Positions 25,178 to 35,289 are shown, numbered from the stretch's first letter. The stretch: DNA of 64,000 nucleotides from Lepagella muris (GCF_004793975.1 NZ_SRYB01000008.1:62001-126000), one strand, 5' to 3'. Notes: a model not told the origin generated them from the letters alone. A program made the numbers and translations.

Positions 25178-26479
25178 TTACTTCTTAGCGATTTTCTTGT
25201 AGCCGTACTGAGCATCCTTGCCAAGTTCCTCCTGGATGCGGAGAAGCTGGTTGTATTTAGCCATACGGTCAGAGCGGCTTGCAGAACCGGTCTTGATCTG
25301 ACCAGCGTTTGTAGCCACAGCGATGTCAGCGATAGTAGCGTCCTCAGTCTCGCCTGAACGGTGAGAGATGACAGCTGTGTAGCCGTTGCGCTGAGCCATC
25401 TCAACTGCACGGAGAGTCTCAGTGAGTGAACCGATCTGGTTAACCTTCACGAGGATTGAGTTAGCGCAACCCTCAGCGATGCCACGCTCGAGATATTTAA
25501 CGTTAGTAACGAAGAGGTCGTCACCTACGAGCTGGCAACGGTCGCCGATAAGGTCTGTGAGAAGCTTCCAGCCCTCCCAGTCGTTCTCAGCCATACCGTC
25601 CTCGATAGAGTCGATAGGATATTTGCTTACGAGTTCAGCCATGTACTGAGCCTGCTCCTCGCTTGTAAGAACCTTACCGTTCTCCTCTTTCGGAGTGCCG
25701 TTGTTGAGTGAAGAGTAGTGGTATTTACCATCTCTGTAGAACTCAGAAGAAGCAACGTCAAGACCGATAGTCACGTCCTTACCGGGCTCGTAACCTGCTT
25801 TCTTGATAGCCTCCATAATTACGTTGAGAGCGTCCTCTGTGCCTTCGAGCTTGGGAGCGAAACCACCCTCGTCACCTACTGCTGTAGCAAGACCGCGAGC
25901 CTTGAGCACTGATTTGAGGTTGTGGAATACCTCTGTACCCATGCGGATACCCTCTTTGAAGCAGCATGCGCCTACAGGACGGATCATGAACTCCTGGAAG
26001 CAGATGGGAGCGTCAGAGTGAGCACCACCGTTGATGATGTTCATCATAGGCACGGGGAGCACGTAGCTATTTGCACCACCGATATATTTGTAAAGGGGAA
26101 GACCGAGATAGTCAGCGGCTGCCTTAGCAACTGCGAGAGAAACGCCGAGGATAGCGTTTGCACCGAGGTTAGATTTTGTCGGAGTGCCGTCGAGAGCGAT
26201 CATAGCCTCGTCTACTGCAATCTGATCAAGTGCGCTCATACCTTTGAGAGCCTCAGCGATAGGACCGTTCACGTTAGCTACGGCTTTCTGTACGCCTTTG
26301 CCCATGTAGCGGCTCTTGTCGCCGTCACGAAGCTCAAGAGCCTCGTTTACGCCTGTAGATGCTCCGGAGGGAACAGCTGCACGACCGAATGCACCGCTTT
26401 CGAGATATACGTCAACTTCTACTGTAGGATTGCCACGGGAATCAAGCACCTCGCGACCGATAATCTTTTCAATTTTCAT
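25178..26479 (-). CDS. eno: Enolase (phosphopyruvate hydratase)
   Basis: A 433-residue glycolytic enzyme converting 2-phosphoglycerate to phosphoenolpyruvate. Recognised by MKIEKIIGREVLDSRGNPTV at the start, SGASTGVNEALELRDGD, the metal-binding aspartate and glutamate in IGLDVASSEF and SIEDGMAENDWEGW, the signature LVKVNQIGSLTE, and the catalytic SHRSGETEDATIADIAVATN segment. The start is taken at 26479, the usual enolase start; the longer frame adds 11 unlike residues. Monocistronic, with a promoter box about 120 bases upstream. Confidence 0.98.
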   Translation of the reverse strand: MKIEKIIGREVLDSRGNPTVEVDVYLESGAFGRAAVPSGASTGVNEALELRDGDKSRYMGKGVQKAVANVNGPIAEALKGMSALDQIAVDEAMIALDGTPTKSNLGANAILGVSLAVAKAAADYLGLPLYKYIGGANSYVLPVPMMNIINGGAHSDAPICFQEFMIRPVGACCFKEGIRMGTEVFHNLKSVLKARGLATAVGDEGGFAPKLEGTEDALNVIMEAIKKAGYEPGKDVTIGLDVASSEFYRDGKYHYSSLNNGTPKEENGKVLTSEEQAQYMAELVSKYPIDSIEDGMAENDWEGWKLLTDLIGDRCQLVGDDLFVTNVKYLERGIAEGCANSILVKVNQIGSLTETLRAVEMAQRNGYTAVISHRSGETEDATIADIAVATNAGQIKTGSASRSDRMAKYNQLLRIQEELGKDAQYGYKKIAKK

Positions 26480-26600
26480 GTCTTGAATATGATTTAAAAC
26501 ATTAGTTCTCAATATTTATTTTAAGCGACGACCCGCAACGTTCTATTTTCTTTCCTACTGCCGCCGCTCTTCTAAAAGGATGGCATACCCTTTTCGTCTG

Positions 26601-26608
26601 CAAATTTA
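26601..26608 (-). promoter_or_regulatory. -7 promoter box of eno
   Basis: The reverse strand reads TAAATTTG (TAnnTTTG), giving a leader of about 115 bases. Confidence 0.6.
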
Positions 26609-26715
26609 GAAATAATTTCTCATATTATCCATATTCCACGAAATTTTTTAACCAATTTTACATCCTTTTATATCAACTTACCTCCGGAAAGGGATGGTCT
26701 ATGACTTATTTTTTG

Positions 26716-26723
26716 TAATTTAG
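26716..26723 (+). promoter_or_regulatory. Promoter box of the helicase gene
   Basis: TAATTTAG within TTTTTTGTAATTTAGC differs from the consensus at one base, 40 bases before the ATG at 26763. Confidence 0.5.
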
Positions 26724-26762
26724 CGTAATTTTTGAGTCAAAACACAAGCTGACCATAAACCA

Positions 26763-28154
26763 ATGACCACACAGCAACTCACCGACCTGACCCTCTCGAT
26801 GCTCGCGTTCGTGCCAAATGACCGGCAGCTCGCGCTTATCCATGCCCTATCCTCGTTTATCATCAACAGGGGACCTCGCGACGTATTCGTACTTAACGGA
26901 TATGCCGGTACGGGAAAGACCTCCGTGATGGGTGCCACGGTGAAGGCATTGCGCATGTCAAACGTCAAGACATTCCTTCTCGCCCCGACGGGAAGAGCTG
27001 CGAAAGTGGCGGCGGCAATGTCAGGCGACAAGGCTTCGACCATACACAAACGTATCTTCCGCGGCGACTCCACAAACCCAAGCAACACCACATTCTTCCT
27101 CGCCGAGAATAAGGATGCCTACTCCTTATTTATAGTGGATGAGGCTTCACTCGTCACCGACGGTCAATCCTTCTCCTCATCGCTGCTTCAGCAAATGTGT
27201 CGCCACGTCTATGGTGCTCCCGGATGTGCCATGATTTTAGTGGGGGATCTCGCACAGCTTCCCCCGGTGGGACAGTCGGACAGCCCCGCGATGAATCCGG
27301 AACGATTAAGGCAGATTGGACTGAACCCGATATTCTTCACCCTCGACCTCCCCGTGAGGCAGTCGGCAGGGAGTGGGATACTCCACAACGCCACCATCAT
27401 CCGGAAGTTTCTTTTCGGCAACCAAGACAGCAGCCAGTTCAGTCTCTACACACGCAACTTTCCCGACGTGACGGTCATATCATCACAGGAACTTGCCGAC
27501 TCGCTATCCGACTCATGGGGCAGCGTCGGACAGGATGAGACGCTAATAGTCACACGTTCGAACCGACGCGCCAATAATTTCAACCGCGCAATACGCAACA
27601 TGGTAATGTATGCCGACGCGCCACTCCAGCAAGGCGACCGCATCGTGATTGCCAAGAATGATTATTATTGGAGCAAGATCAACAAGCTGAAGAATTTCAT
27701 AGCCAACGGAGAGACAGCGGAAGTGACATGGGTAGGTAAGAATGAGAAGGCTTACGGCAGATGGTTTGCGGAAGTGGAGCTGAAACTGCCCGACACCCCT
27801 ACCCCGGTGGCAGCCAAAATCATGCTCCGCAGCCTTATCGCCGACGGTCCGACAGTGCCGCGTGAAGAGATGGAACGTTTTTACAACCGCGTCATGGCGG
27901 AGTATGACGGAGAACTCTCTCATAAGATAAAGGGTGCTCTTGAAGACCCGTTCTATAATGCCCTGCATGCCAAATATGCTTACTGCGTCACCTGCCACAA
28001 GGCTCAGGGAGGACAATGGCGACACGTCTACGTCGACATGGGTGCCATAGATCCCGAGGCGATCGGGAGCGATTTCTACCGCTGGCTCTACACTGCCGTG
28101 ACACGCGCCACGGAACGCCTTTTCATCATAAATCCCAGTATACCCTGCGTCTGA
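26763..28154 (+). CDS. SF1B (RecD/Dda-like) ATP-dependent DNA helicase
   Basis: A 463-residue cytoplasmic protein. Walker A is LNGYAGTGKTS (Lys52), and the next motif Ia has LLAPTGRAAKVAA. Walker B is FIVDEASLV, motif III LVGDLAQLPPVG, and the C-terminal UvrD_C_2 type end has YCVTCHKAQGGQW and WLYTAVTRATERLFII. The order and short length match Dda/RecD2-like helicases that move 5' to 3' and act in repair or recombination. No RecBC partners are nearby. The role in the cell is inferred only from the family. Confidence 0.88.
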   Translation: MTTQQLTDLTLSMLAFVPNDRQLALIHALSSFIINRGPRDVFVLNGYAGTGKTSVMGATVKALRMSNVKTFLLAPTGRAAKVAAAMSGDKASTIHKRIFRGDSTNPSNTTFFLAENKDAYSLFIVDEASLVTDGQSFSSSLLQQMCRHVYGAPGCAMILVGDLAQLPPVGQSDSPAMNPERLRQIGLNPIFFTLDLPVRQSAGSGILHNATIIRKFLFGNQDSSQFSLYTRNFPDVTVISSQELADSLSDSWGSVGQDETLIVTRSNRRANNFNRAIRNMVMYADAPLQQGDRIVIAKNDYYWSKINKLKNFIANGETAEVTWVGKNEKAYGRWFAEVELKLPDTPTPVAAKIMLRSLIADGPTVPREEMERFYNRVMAEYDGELSHKIKGALEDPFYNALHAKYAYCVTCHKAQGGQWRHVYVDMGAIDPEAIGSDFYRWLYTAVTRATERLFIINPSIPCV

Positions 28155-28271
28155 CCCGGAGTGAGATTTCTCATGACAAGATTTCTTGTATTATATCATG
28201 CCAAAATGACGGTATAAACCGCATTATGACCTCTTATTGAAGAAATATTTCTCTAATACAGATATTTTTCG

Positions 28272-28279
28272 TAACTTTG
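28272..28279 (+). promoter_or_regulatory. -7 promoter box of fabD
   Basis: TAACTTTG matches TAnnTTTG, 57 bases before the ATG at 28336. A longer reading frame starting at 28237 would begin upstream of this box. Confidence 0.65.
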
Positions 28280-28335
28280 TCGCCAAAAGTTTCGAACATT
28301 TTATCCCAAAGGTAAAAAACAACAACAGATTAAGA

Positions 28336-29214
28336 ATGAAAGCATACGTTTTCCCGGGCCAGGGTGCTCAGTTCGTAGGCATGGGTAAAGACCTCTACGA
28401 GACAAATGCAGAAGCTCGCAAACTCTTTGACGAGGCAAACGAGATTCTCGGTTTCCGTATCACAGACCTCATGTTTGAAGGCACAGAGGACGACCTCAAG
28501 CAGACAAAGGTGACACAGCCCGCCATCTTCCTCCACAGCGTGATTCTCGCCAAAAGTCTTGGCGACGAGTTCAAGCCAGACATGGTAGCCGGTCACAGCC
28601 TCGGAGAGTTCTCAGCACTCGTGGCAGCCGGTGCTCTCTCATTTGAGGAGGGACTCAAACTTGTGTCAGCCCGTGCACACGCCATGCAGAAGGCATGTGA
28701 GGCACGCCCCTCAACAATGGCAGCAGTGCTTGCGCTTCCCGATGCCAAGGTAGAGGAGCTTTGCGCTGAAGTAGACGACGTTGTTGCTCCCGCCAACTAC
28801 AACTGCCCCGGTCAGGTGGTAATCTCCGGCACAGTGGAAGGTATTGATGCCGCATGCGAGAAGATGCTTGCTGCCGGTGCAAAACGTGCAATGAAGCTTA
28901 AAGTGGGCGGTGCGTTCCATAGCCCTCTCATGCAGCCTGCACAGGAGGAGCTCGCAGAGGCTATCGCAGCAGCGAAATTCCAGACTCCCGTATGCCCCGT
29001 ATATCAGAATGTAGACGCCAAGCCTCACACAGATCCTGAAGAGATCAAGGCTAACCTCATCAAGCAGCTCACCGCTCCGGTGCGTTGGACTCAGGACGTA
29101 GAGGCTATGATCGCTGACGGTGCCGATGAATTTATCGAGCTTGGTCCCGGCTCTGTGCTTCAGGGTCTGGTGAAGAAAATCAACCGCGGAGTTGCCACTT
29201 CCGGCAAGCAGTAA
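28336..29214 (+). CDS. fabD: Malonyl-CoA:ACP transacylase
   Basis: A 292-residue enzyme that loads malonate on acyl carrier protein for fatty acid synthesis. It starts MKAYVFPGQGAQFVGMG. The nucleophile Ser88 is in GHSLGEFSA, Arg113 contacts the malonyl carboxylate, and His195 in GAFHSPLM is the second catalytic residue. The start at 28336 places the hydrophobic first strand at Met1 as in the family. The asd gene follows after 27 bases and is probably co-transcribed. Confidence 0.96.
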   Translation: MKAYVFPGQGAQFVGMGKDLYETNAEARKLFDEANEILGFRITDLMFEGTEDDLKQTKVTQPAIFLHSVILAKSLGDEFKPDMVAGHSLGEFSALVAAGALSFEEGLKLVSARAHAMQKACEARPSTMAAVLALPDAKVEELCAEVDDVVAPANYNCPGQVVISGTVEGIDAACEKMLAAGAKRAMKLKVGGAFHSPLMQPAQEELAEAIAAAKFQTPVCPVYQNVDAKPHTDPEEIKANLIKQLTAPVRWTQDVEAMIADGADEFIELGPGSVLQGLVKKINRGVATSGKQ

Positions 29215-29241
29215 TCACCACGCAAAAAGGAGACACTCATT

Positions 29242-30261
29242 ATGAACGTAGCAATAGTAGGCGCCAGTGGCGCAGTAGGTCAGGAGCTTCTCAAAGTGCT
29301 TGACGAGCAGAATTTTCCCGTAGACAATCTGCGTCTCTTCGGTTCGCCGCGCAGCGCAGGTTCAGAGTATGAGTTCCGCGGCAAGAGAGTGGTTGTAGAG
29401 CTTCTGTCGAAAGATTCCGACTTCTCCGGCATAGACATTGCCTTCACTTCAGCCGGTGCGGGCACTTCAAAGGAATATGCCGACGTGATCACTCGCCACG
29501 GTGCAGTCATGATCGACAACAGCAGCGCGTTCCGTATGGATGCTGACGTGCCTTTGGTGGTGCCGGAAGTAAACGGAGAGGATGCCCTCGACCGTCCGCG
29601 CAATATAATCGGCAACCCTAACTGTACAACGATACAGATGGTGGTGGCTCTGAAGCCTATCCACGACCTCTCCCCCATCCGCCGTGTGCACGTGGCAACT
29701 TATCAGGCTGCCAGCGGCGCGGGTGCTGCTGCCATGCAGGAGCTTATCAACCAGTATAAGGAGCTTGCCGACGGCAACGCGCCGACAATCGAGAAGTTTG
29801 CTTATCAGCTTGCATTCAACCTCATCCCCCACGTAGACGTGTTTACCGAAAACGGCTATACGAAGGAGGAGATGAAGATGTATAACGAGACGCGTAAGAT
29901 CATGCATTCCGACGACATCAAGGTCAGCGCAACGTGTGTGCGCGTTCCCGTTCTGCGTGCTCATAGCGAGGCTATCTGGCTTGAGACTGAGCGTCCGCTC
30001 TCTACAGAGGAGGTGCTTGCTGCCTTTGAGAAGGCTCCAGGTCTGATCGTCAAGGATAATCCTGCCGAGAAGGAATACCCGATGCCGCTCGACATCACAG
30101 GCAAGGATCCCGTATATGTAGGACGTCTGCGCAAAGATCTCTGCGATCCCAACGGGCTCAGCTTCTGGGTAGTAGGCGACCAGATAAAGAAAGGCGCCGC
30201 CCTCAACGCCGTCCAGATCGCGCTCTGGCTCCTTGAGCATGACGACCGCCTGAAAAAGTAA
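29242..30261 (+). CDS. asd: Aspartate-semialdehyde dehydrogenase
   Basis: A 339-residue NADP-dependent enzyme making aspartate semialdehyde for lysine/diaminopimelate, threonine and methionine synthesis. The N-terminal VGASGAVGQELL binds NADP, Cys128 in NPNCTTIQ is the catalytic thiol, and ATYQAASGAGA and the histidine in LRAHSEA are in the expected places. It follows fabD closely, with a strong bidirectional terminator after it. Confidence 0.97.
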   Translation: MNVAIVGASGAVGQELLKVLDEQNFPVDNLRLFGSPRSAGSEYEFRGKRVVVELLSKDSDFSGIDIAFTSAGAGTSKEYADVITRHGAVMIDNSSAFRMDADVPLVVPEVNGEDALDRPRNIIGNPNCTTIQMVVALKPIHDLSPIRRVHVATYQAASGAGAAAMQELINQYKELADGNAPTIEKFAYQLAFNLIPHVDVFTENGYTKEEMKMYNETRKIMHSDDIKVSATCVRVPVLRAHSEAIWLETERPLSTEEVLAAFEKAPGLIVKDNPAEKEYPMPLDITGKDPVYVGRLRKDLCDPNGLSFWVVGDQIKKGAALNAVQIALWLLEHDDRLKK

Positions 30262-30286
30262 GACGAAATATACAATCGGTAATCAA

Positions 30287-30335
30287 AAAAATCACCCCCG
30301 CAGTCATTTCTCATAGACTACGGGGGTGATTTTTA
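30287..30335. terminator. Bidirectional terminator between asd and GDP-fucose synthase
   Basis: A long stem centred on ATCACCCCCG pairs with CGGGGGTGAT and is extended past a bulge by AGTC/GACT. A-runs and T-runs flank it on both sides, between convergent genes. Confidence 0.92.
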
Positions 30336-30370
30336 TTAACTAATCCATATATGCTTCTGTGGGAATCGGA

Positions 30371-31312
30371 TTAGCGTTCGGCACGCATGGGATTGGAAAG
30401 GAAATCCTCGTAGGCGAGTCGCAATCCATCGGGAAGTTCTGTCCTGTAGTTCCATCCGAGAGCCTGCGCCTTGCTCACGTCAAGGAGTTTGCGGGGCGTG
30501 CCGTTAGGTTTGGAAGTATCCCATACAATCCTCCCTTCATAACCGACAGTCTTTGCCACAAGTTCGGAAAGCTCCTTTATTGTCAGTTCCTTCCCGGTGC
30601 CGGCATTCACAGTCTCGTTGCCACTGTAATTATTCATCAGGAACACACAGAGGTTTGCAAGGTCATCCACGTAAAGGAACTCCCGGAGCGGACTGCCGTC
30701 GCCCCAACATACCACTTCCTTCAATCCATTCTCCTTTGCCTCGTGGAAGCGACGGATAAGAGCCGGAAGCACATGGCTATGCGTAGGATGATAGTTATCG
30801 TTCGGTCCATATAGGTTTGTAGGCATCACCGATATATAGTCGGTGCCATACTGACGGTTTAGATACTCGCAATATTTCAGACCACTGATCTTCGCCAAGG
30901 CGTATGCCTCATTCGTCTGTTCGAGAGAGGAGGTCAACAGACATGATTCGGGCATCGGCTGAGGGGCAAGACGCGGGTAAATACAGGATGAACCGAGAAA
31001 TTCCAGTTTCTTGCAACCGTTGCGCCACGCAGCGTTTATGACGTTCATCTCAAGCATCATGTTCTGATACATGAAATCTGCCGGATGCGATGCGTTTGCC
31101 TCAATTCCGCCCACCTTTGCTGCTGCCAAAAACACGTATTCCGGACGTTCGGCGGCAAAGAAATCATCCACTGCCTTTTGATTCACAAGATCAAGTTCGG
31201 CATGAGTACGGGTGATAATATTCTCATATCCTTGACGTTTCAACTCCCGCACAATGGCAGAGCCTACCATTCCGCGATGACCCGCCACGTAAATTTTTGA
31301 ATTCTTTTCCAT
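30371..31312 (-). CDS. fcl: GDP-L-fucose synthase
   Basis: A 313-residue SDR enzyme (3,5-epimerase/4-reductase) that turns GDP-4-keto-6-deoxymannose into GDP-L-fucose. The NADP motif GHRGMVGSAI (11-20), the segment SSCIYPR (108-114) and the pair Tyr137/Lys141 in YALAK are visible, with PTNLYGPNDNYHP after them. The GDP-mannose 4,6-dehydratase gene (gmd), usually adjacent, is not in the window. The product would feed capsule or glycoprotein fucosylation. Confidence 0.95.
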   Translation of the reverse strand: MEKNSKIYVAGHRGMVGSAIVRELKRQGYENIITRTHAELDLVNQKAVDDFFAAERPEYVFLAAAKVGGIEANASHPADFMYQNMMLEMNVINAAWRNGCKKLEFLGSSCIYPRLAPQPMPESCLLTSSLEQTNEAYALAKISGLKYCEYLNRQYGTDYISVMPTNLYGPNDNYHPTHSHVLPALIRRFHEAKENGLKEVVCWGDGSPLREFLYVDDLANLCVFLMNNYSGNETVNAGTGKELTIKELSELVAKTVGYEGRIVWDTSKPNGTPRKLLDVSKAQALGWNYRTELPDGLRLAYEDFLSNPMRAER

Positions 31313-31344
31313 AAATTCATCTAATGATTAACAACGTAACCTCC

Positions 31345-32928
31345 TTAAATTATTTCATACGACCAATCAGAAATAGTGCGTAATTCCGTAGAGAAATTCA
31401 CGCCCACCTTCACCACAGTCCTGTCCCTTGCCTCCCATGACAAAGAATATCCTTTAGATGATATTTGACGCAATGCCTCGGAAGGATTCCGATCAATCTT
31501 AAATTCAAACACATAGACTCGCCACGGAGTCTGCGCCACCATGTCAACCCTTCCGGCTGATCGCGAAACCTCACATTCTGAGTTTGCTCCTAACATCATA
31601 AATATCATATACAGGCACAAGTGAAGATGTTTCTCCATAGGTTTGTTATCAATAATCTGATATGGCACACTTGCCAACAACCCTTTAAGAGTACGCATCA
31701 TTCCATCTACATCGCCATTATTAATAGCCCTGCGTAGTGTCTGCTGTATGTCTTCAATCTCAAATCCGGCATCACCCTCCACAAACTCAGGAATAAGAAG
31801 ATTGACCAAAGAAGACTGCACTTCCTGATTGGGTATACCAAGGCGATAATAACCGTCGCCATCAAAATCCCGTATGGTCAGATAACCTGTCTGGAAAAAC
31901 AGAGACAATGGATTATCAACTGAAAACGGAGTAGACAATTTTTCAAACGACACCCACTTTTCTGTCAAGTCTTCTAATCTAAAACGAGATTTCTTTAAGA
32001 ACTTTGCCAATATCCTTGACGAACCGGTCATTATCCAATACGGATCCAATTGCCTGGAATCTAATGCACTCAATAGACTAAATGGATTGAATACGTATTC
32101 CTTTGCACGTGTAAACCGATAGCCGTCATATTTATTTATCAACAATTCTATCGTCTTGTCACATGGATAATTATACGATTCCGCAAGTTCCTTTATTCCT
32201 GATGACAAATAACGCAACATCTCCTCCTTTGTAATACCGAGCAACGTGCCGAAACGTGCGTCCATACTTATATCCGACGGATTATTAAATCCGGAAAAGA
32301 GCGTTGTGTTGCGAAACCGCGACACCCCGGTGACGAATGCAAATTTTATATAACGGTCTTGCGATTTAAGTACAGAAAAGAATGGGCGTAAAGCCACTGT
32401 CGCTTGCTGCAACTTCTCCTCATCCTGAAGAAGATCAAGAATACCCTTGTCGTATTCATCAATCAGCACCACCACATTCCTACCCGTTTTCTTTGCCAAT
32501 ATCCTTATCAATTCAGAGAACAGACTTCCCAACGTGTATTCATCCGGATACCAACCGTCTTTTTCGGGATCAACGCCATATTCCTCCGCAATATTTTTGA
32601 TCATGAGACGTAAATCCTTCTCAAAATTCAGGATTTCACACTCGTTCATTGTTGCAAAATCAATATGCACTACCGGATATTCAATCCATTCTTTCTCCAG
32701 ATCGTATATTGTCAAGCCTTCAAACAACTCTTTCTTACCTTTGAAAAAAGCTTCCAAAGTAGATAATAAAAGACTCTTTCCAAATCTGCGCGGACGCGAC
32801 ATGAAATAATATTTCTTACGGAATAATTCCGGAAATATTGAGGTCTTGTCTATATATACGTAGCCACCCTTCCGCAATTCCTCGAAAGACTGCACTCCAA
32901 TCGGATATTTTATAGAATCATCAGGCAT
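31345..32928 (-). CDS. AAA-ATPase-like / PD-(D/E)XK nuclease fusion protein
   Basis: A 527-residue protein of the kind abundant in Bacteroidales. The N-terminal AAA-ATPase-like domain begins YPIGVQSFEELRKGGYVYID and has a modified P-loop RPRRFGKS (45-52) and Walker B VVLIDEYDKGILDLL. The C-terminal domain has GRVDMVAQ with Asp462 and FEFK with Glu475 and Lys477, the D...ExK core of PD-(D/E)XK nucleases (DUF1703 type). Function is unknown; roles in mobile-element biology or defence have been suggested for such fusions. The start at 32928 follows a promoter box; the longer frame would run through it. Confidence 0.85.
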   Translation of the reverse strand: MPDDSIKYPIGVQSFEELRKGGYVYIDKTSIFPELFRKKYYFMSRPRRFGKSLLLSTLEAFFKGKKELFEGLTIYDLEKEWIEYPVVHIDFATMNECEILNFEKDLRLMIKNIAEEYGVDPEKDGWYPDEYTLGSLFSELIRILAKKTGRNVVVLIDEYDKGILDLLQDEEKLQQATVALRPFFSVLKSQDRYIKFAFVTGVSRFRNTTLFSGFNNPSDISMDARFGTLLGITKEEMLRYLSSGIKELAESYNYPCDKTIELLINKYDGYRFTRAKEYVFNPFSLLSALDSRQLDPYWIMTGSSRILAKFLKKSRFRLEDLTEKWVSFEKLSTPFSVDNPLSLFFQTGYLTIRDFDGDGYYRLGIPNQEVQSSLVNLLIPEFVEGDAGFEIEDIQQTLRRAINNGDVDGMMRTLKGLLASVPYQIIDNKPMEKHLHLCLYMIFMMLGANSECEVSRSAGRVDMVAQTPWRVYVFEFKIDRNPSEALRQISSKGYSLSWEARDRTVVKVGVNFSTELRTISDWSYEII

Positions 32929-32966
32929 ATTAAAATGTAGTGATTTATTTCTGATAAACTTCAATG

Positions 32967-32974
32967 CAAAAATA
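32967..32974 (-). promoter_or_regulatory. -7 promoter box of the AAA/nuclease gene
   Basis: The reverse strand reads TATTTTTG, 38 bases before the ATG at 32928. Confidence 0.6.
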
Positions 32975-33039
32975 AACAAATCACATGACATTTCAAAATC
33001 CGGAAATCGCCCAAGAATAAATTGATAACGTCATAAATG

Positions 33040-33096
33040 AAAAATTCAGTGCCCACTTCCGTTTGCAGGTTAAGCTACAAATGGAAGTGGGCACTT
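33040..33096 (-). terminator. Terminator of the OPT transporter gene
   Basis: A 13-bp perfect stem (AGTGCCCACTTCC at 33048-33060 with 33083-33095) is extended by TTTG/CAAA. On the reverse strand GAATTTTTC follows. Confidence 0.85.
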
Positions 33097-33148
33097 AGAC
33101 ACTTACCCCATACAATACCAGATGAGGTTTTCTATGGATTATTCCATG

Positions 33149-35113
33149 TTATTTCGCACGTTTGCTATCCCAGATAAGGTAGCCGATGAGAAGCAGGTAA
33201 GCCACGCATCCGAGCATCTGCGTCATCTCGTAGCTGCCTGGAGTCTGATATTCAAACCCTACGAAGCGGGTGATTGCAGCAAACACTCCGAACAATGCAC
33301 CGCCGGCGATAAGACCCGACGAAATCAGAGTGCCACGGTCACGACGGGCATCATTGACAGCCTTATCCTTGGAAGAATTGCTGACGTAGTATGCGATAGC
33401 ACCGCCGACAAGCATCGGAGTATTGAGCGACAAGGGGATGAACATACCCAGACAGAATGCCAATGCCGGCACACCAAGCCAGTTAAGGATGCAGGCAAGA
33501 ATAGCACCTACCATATACAGAATCCATGGAGTGTCACCACCCATCATAAGCGGCTCAATCACCTTTGCCATTGCATTTGCCTGCGGAGCCACAAGCGCAT
33601 CATCTCCGGTGAAACCATACACCTGGTTGAGAAGCATGATGACACCACCGACTGTAGCCGCCGACACGAGAGTGCCGAGGAATTTCCAACTCTCCTGCTT
33701 CTTTGGAGTGGAACCGAGCCAATAACCGATCTTGAGGTCGGTCACAAAACCGCCTGCCATCGAGAGTGCCGTGCAGACAACACCGCCTATCACCATCGAT
33801 GCCACGATACCGGATGTGCCGTTAAGACCTATACCAACAAATATCGCGGAAGCGATGATGAGGGTCATAAGAGTCATCCCTGACACGGGATTCGAGCCTA
33901 CTATCGCAATTGCATTAGCAGCAACAGTAGTGAAGAGGAATGCTATGACAGTGACTACAAGCCATGCCACGAATGCCTGCCACAACGTGTTGATAACGCC
34001 TGCCCAGAAGAAGATGAGAACTGCTACAAGGGCTATTACGATAAAGAATACGATATGCTTCATCGAGATATCCATCTGCCAACGCTGTTCCTTTACAGAG
34101 GATGCACCACCTTTAAGCTCTCTGCCGGCGAGTCCGACAGCTTGCTGGATGATGGGCCATGACTTTATGATGCCTATGACACCTGCCATAGCTATACCGC
34201 CGATGCCTATCAGTCGCGCATAATCCTTAAACAACGCATCCGATGACATTGACACCAGTTCCGGGCTGCCATACGTGCCCATCAGCGGGATTATGATCCA
34301 CCATACGAATATCGATCCGGCGAATATTACAAAAGCGTATTTCAGACCCACGATGTAGCCCAATCCGAGAAGAGCCGCACCCGTATTGCAACTGAGCACC
34401 AGCTTAGTCTTCTCCGCCAAAACCTGTCCGGCAGTAGATGCCATTGAAGTCACCGTCTCTGCCCACCATCCGAACGTAGCCACAAGATAATCGTAGATAC
34501 CGCCTATGAGCGACGCCACGACAAGAGTCTTTGCCTGTCCTCCCTCGGCTGAATCCTTCGACTGGCTCGACACGAGCACCTGAGTGGTGGCTGTTGCCTC
34601 CGGGAAGGGATACTTGCCGTGCATGTCTTTCACGAAATATTTACGGAACGGGATAAAGAATAATATTCCGAGTATGCCGCCCAATAACGACGACAGGAAT
34701 ATCTGATAGAACTCCACCGTGATGTCGGGATACTTCGCCTGAAGGATGAAGAGAGCGGGGAGGGTGAAGATCGCTCCCGCCACAATCACACCCGAACATG
34801 CGCCGATGCTCTGTATAATCACATTCTGTCCCAATGGATTCTTCTTGCCGAGGGCATTGCTCAACCCCACGGCTATTATGGCGATCGGGATAGCCGCCTC
34901 AAACACCTGCCCCACTCTCAGACCGAGATATGCGGCAGCCGCCGAGAAGATTATCGCCATTACAATACCGGTGACTACTGAATAAGGAGTCACCTCTTTC
35001 TGGTCGTGGGCGGGATGCATCACAGGTGTGTAACTCTCGTCAGCCCCCAGTTCGCGAAAAGCGTTTTCCGGCAGTCCGGTGCCGGTCATGATGTCGTCTT
35101 CGTTCTCTTTCAT
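33149..35113 (-). CDS. OPT family oligopeptide transporter
   Basis: A 654-residue inner-membrane protein with about 14-16 hydrophobic segments. Features of the bacterial OPT family are the early YSVVTGIVMAIIFSAAAAYL, LPALFILQAKYPD, KYPFPEATATTQVLVSSQS, and late repeated GGVICTAL/GMFIPLSLNTPML-type helices. Such proteins import oligopeptides or related metal chelates; the substrate here is not determinable. The start at 35113 is preferred because it directly precedes the acidic leader typical of the family. Monocistronic. Confidence 0.88.
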   Translation of the reverse strand: MKENEDDIMTGTGLPENAFRELGADESYTPVMHPAHDQKEVTPYSVVTGIVMAIIFSAAAAYLGLRVGQVFEAAIPIAIIAVGLSNALGKKNPLGQNVIIQSIGACSGVIVAGAIFTLPALFILQAKYPDITVEFYQIFLSSLLGGILGILFFIPFRKYFVKDMHGKYPFPEATATTQVLVSSQSKDSAEGGQAKTLVVASLIGGIYDYLVATFGWWAETVTSMASTAGQVLAEKTKLVLSCNTGAALLGLGYIVGLKYAFVIFAGSIFVWWIIIPLMGTYGSPELVSMSSDALFKDYARLIGIGGIAMAGVIGIIKSWPIIQQAVGLAGRELKGGASSVKEQRWQMDISMKHIVFFIVIALVAVLIFFWAGVINTLWQAFVAWLVVTVIAFLFTTVAANAIAIVGSNPVSGMTLMTLIIASAIFVGIGLNGTSGIVASMVIGGVVCTALSMAGGFVTDLKIGYWLGSTPKKQESWKFLGTLVSAATVGGVIMLLNQVYGFTGDDALVAPQANAMAKVIEPLMMGGDTPWILYMVGAILACILNWLGVPALAFCLGMFIPLSLNTPMLVGGAIAYYVSNSSKDKAVNDARRDRGTLISSGLIAGGALFGVFAAITRFVGFEYQTPGSYEMTQMLGCVAYLLLIGYLIWDSKRAK

Positions 35114-35220
35114 GTAATGTATATGTTTTATGATTAGATTTGTCAAGCAGCATGACTAAGCCGTCAAGACTTCCACTTGCGCGAATTTAATAAAAAATTA
35201 GTTGTTTTAAAAATTTTTTG

Positions 35221-35228
35221 TAATTTTG
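35221..35228 (+). promoter_or_regulatory. Promoter of the DUF975 gene
   Basis: TAATTTTG within TTTTTTGTAATTTTG, with TTG at 35202-35204 as a possible -33 box, 61 bases before the ATG. Confidence 0.65.
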
Positions 35229-35289
35229 TATGTCACTTATCAACTGATATCTGTTACTCATTATTATACACCTATAAATCTCAAACAGC

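Noticed and set aside
31345..32928. Transposase or mobile element gene
   Set aside because: The AAA-ATPase plus PD-(D/E)XK arrangement is that of a known chromosomal family; no terminal inverted repeats flank it.
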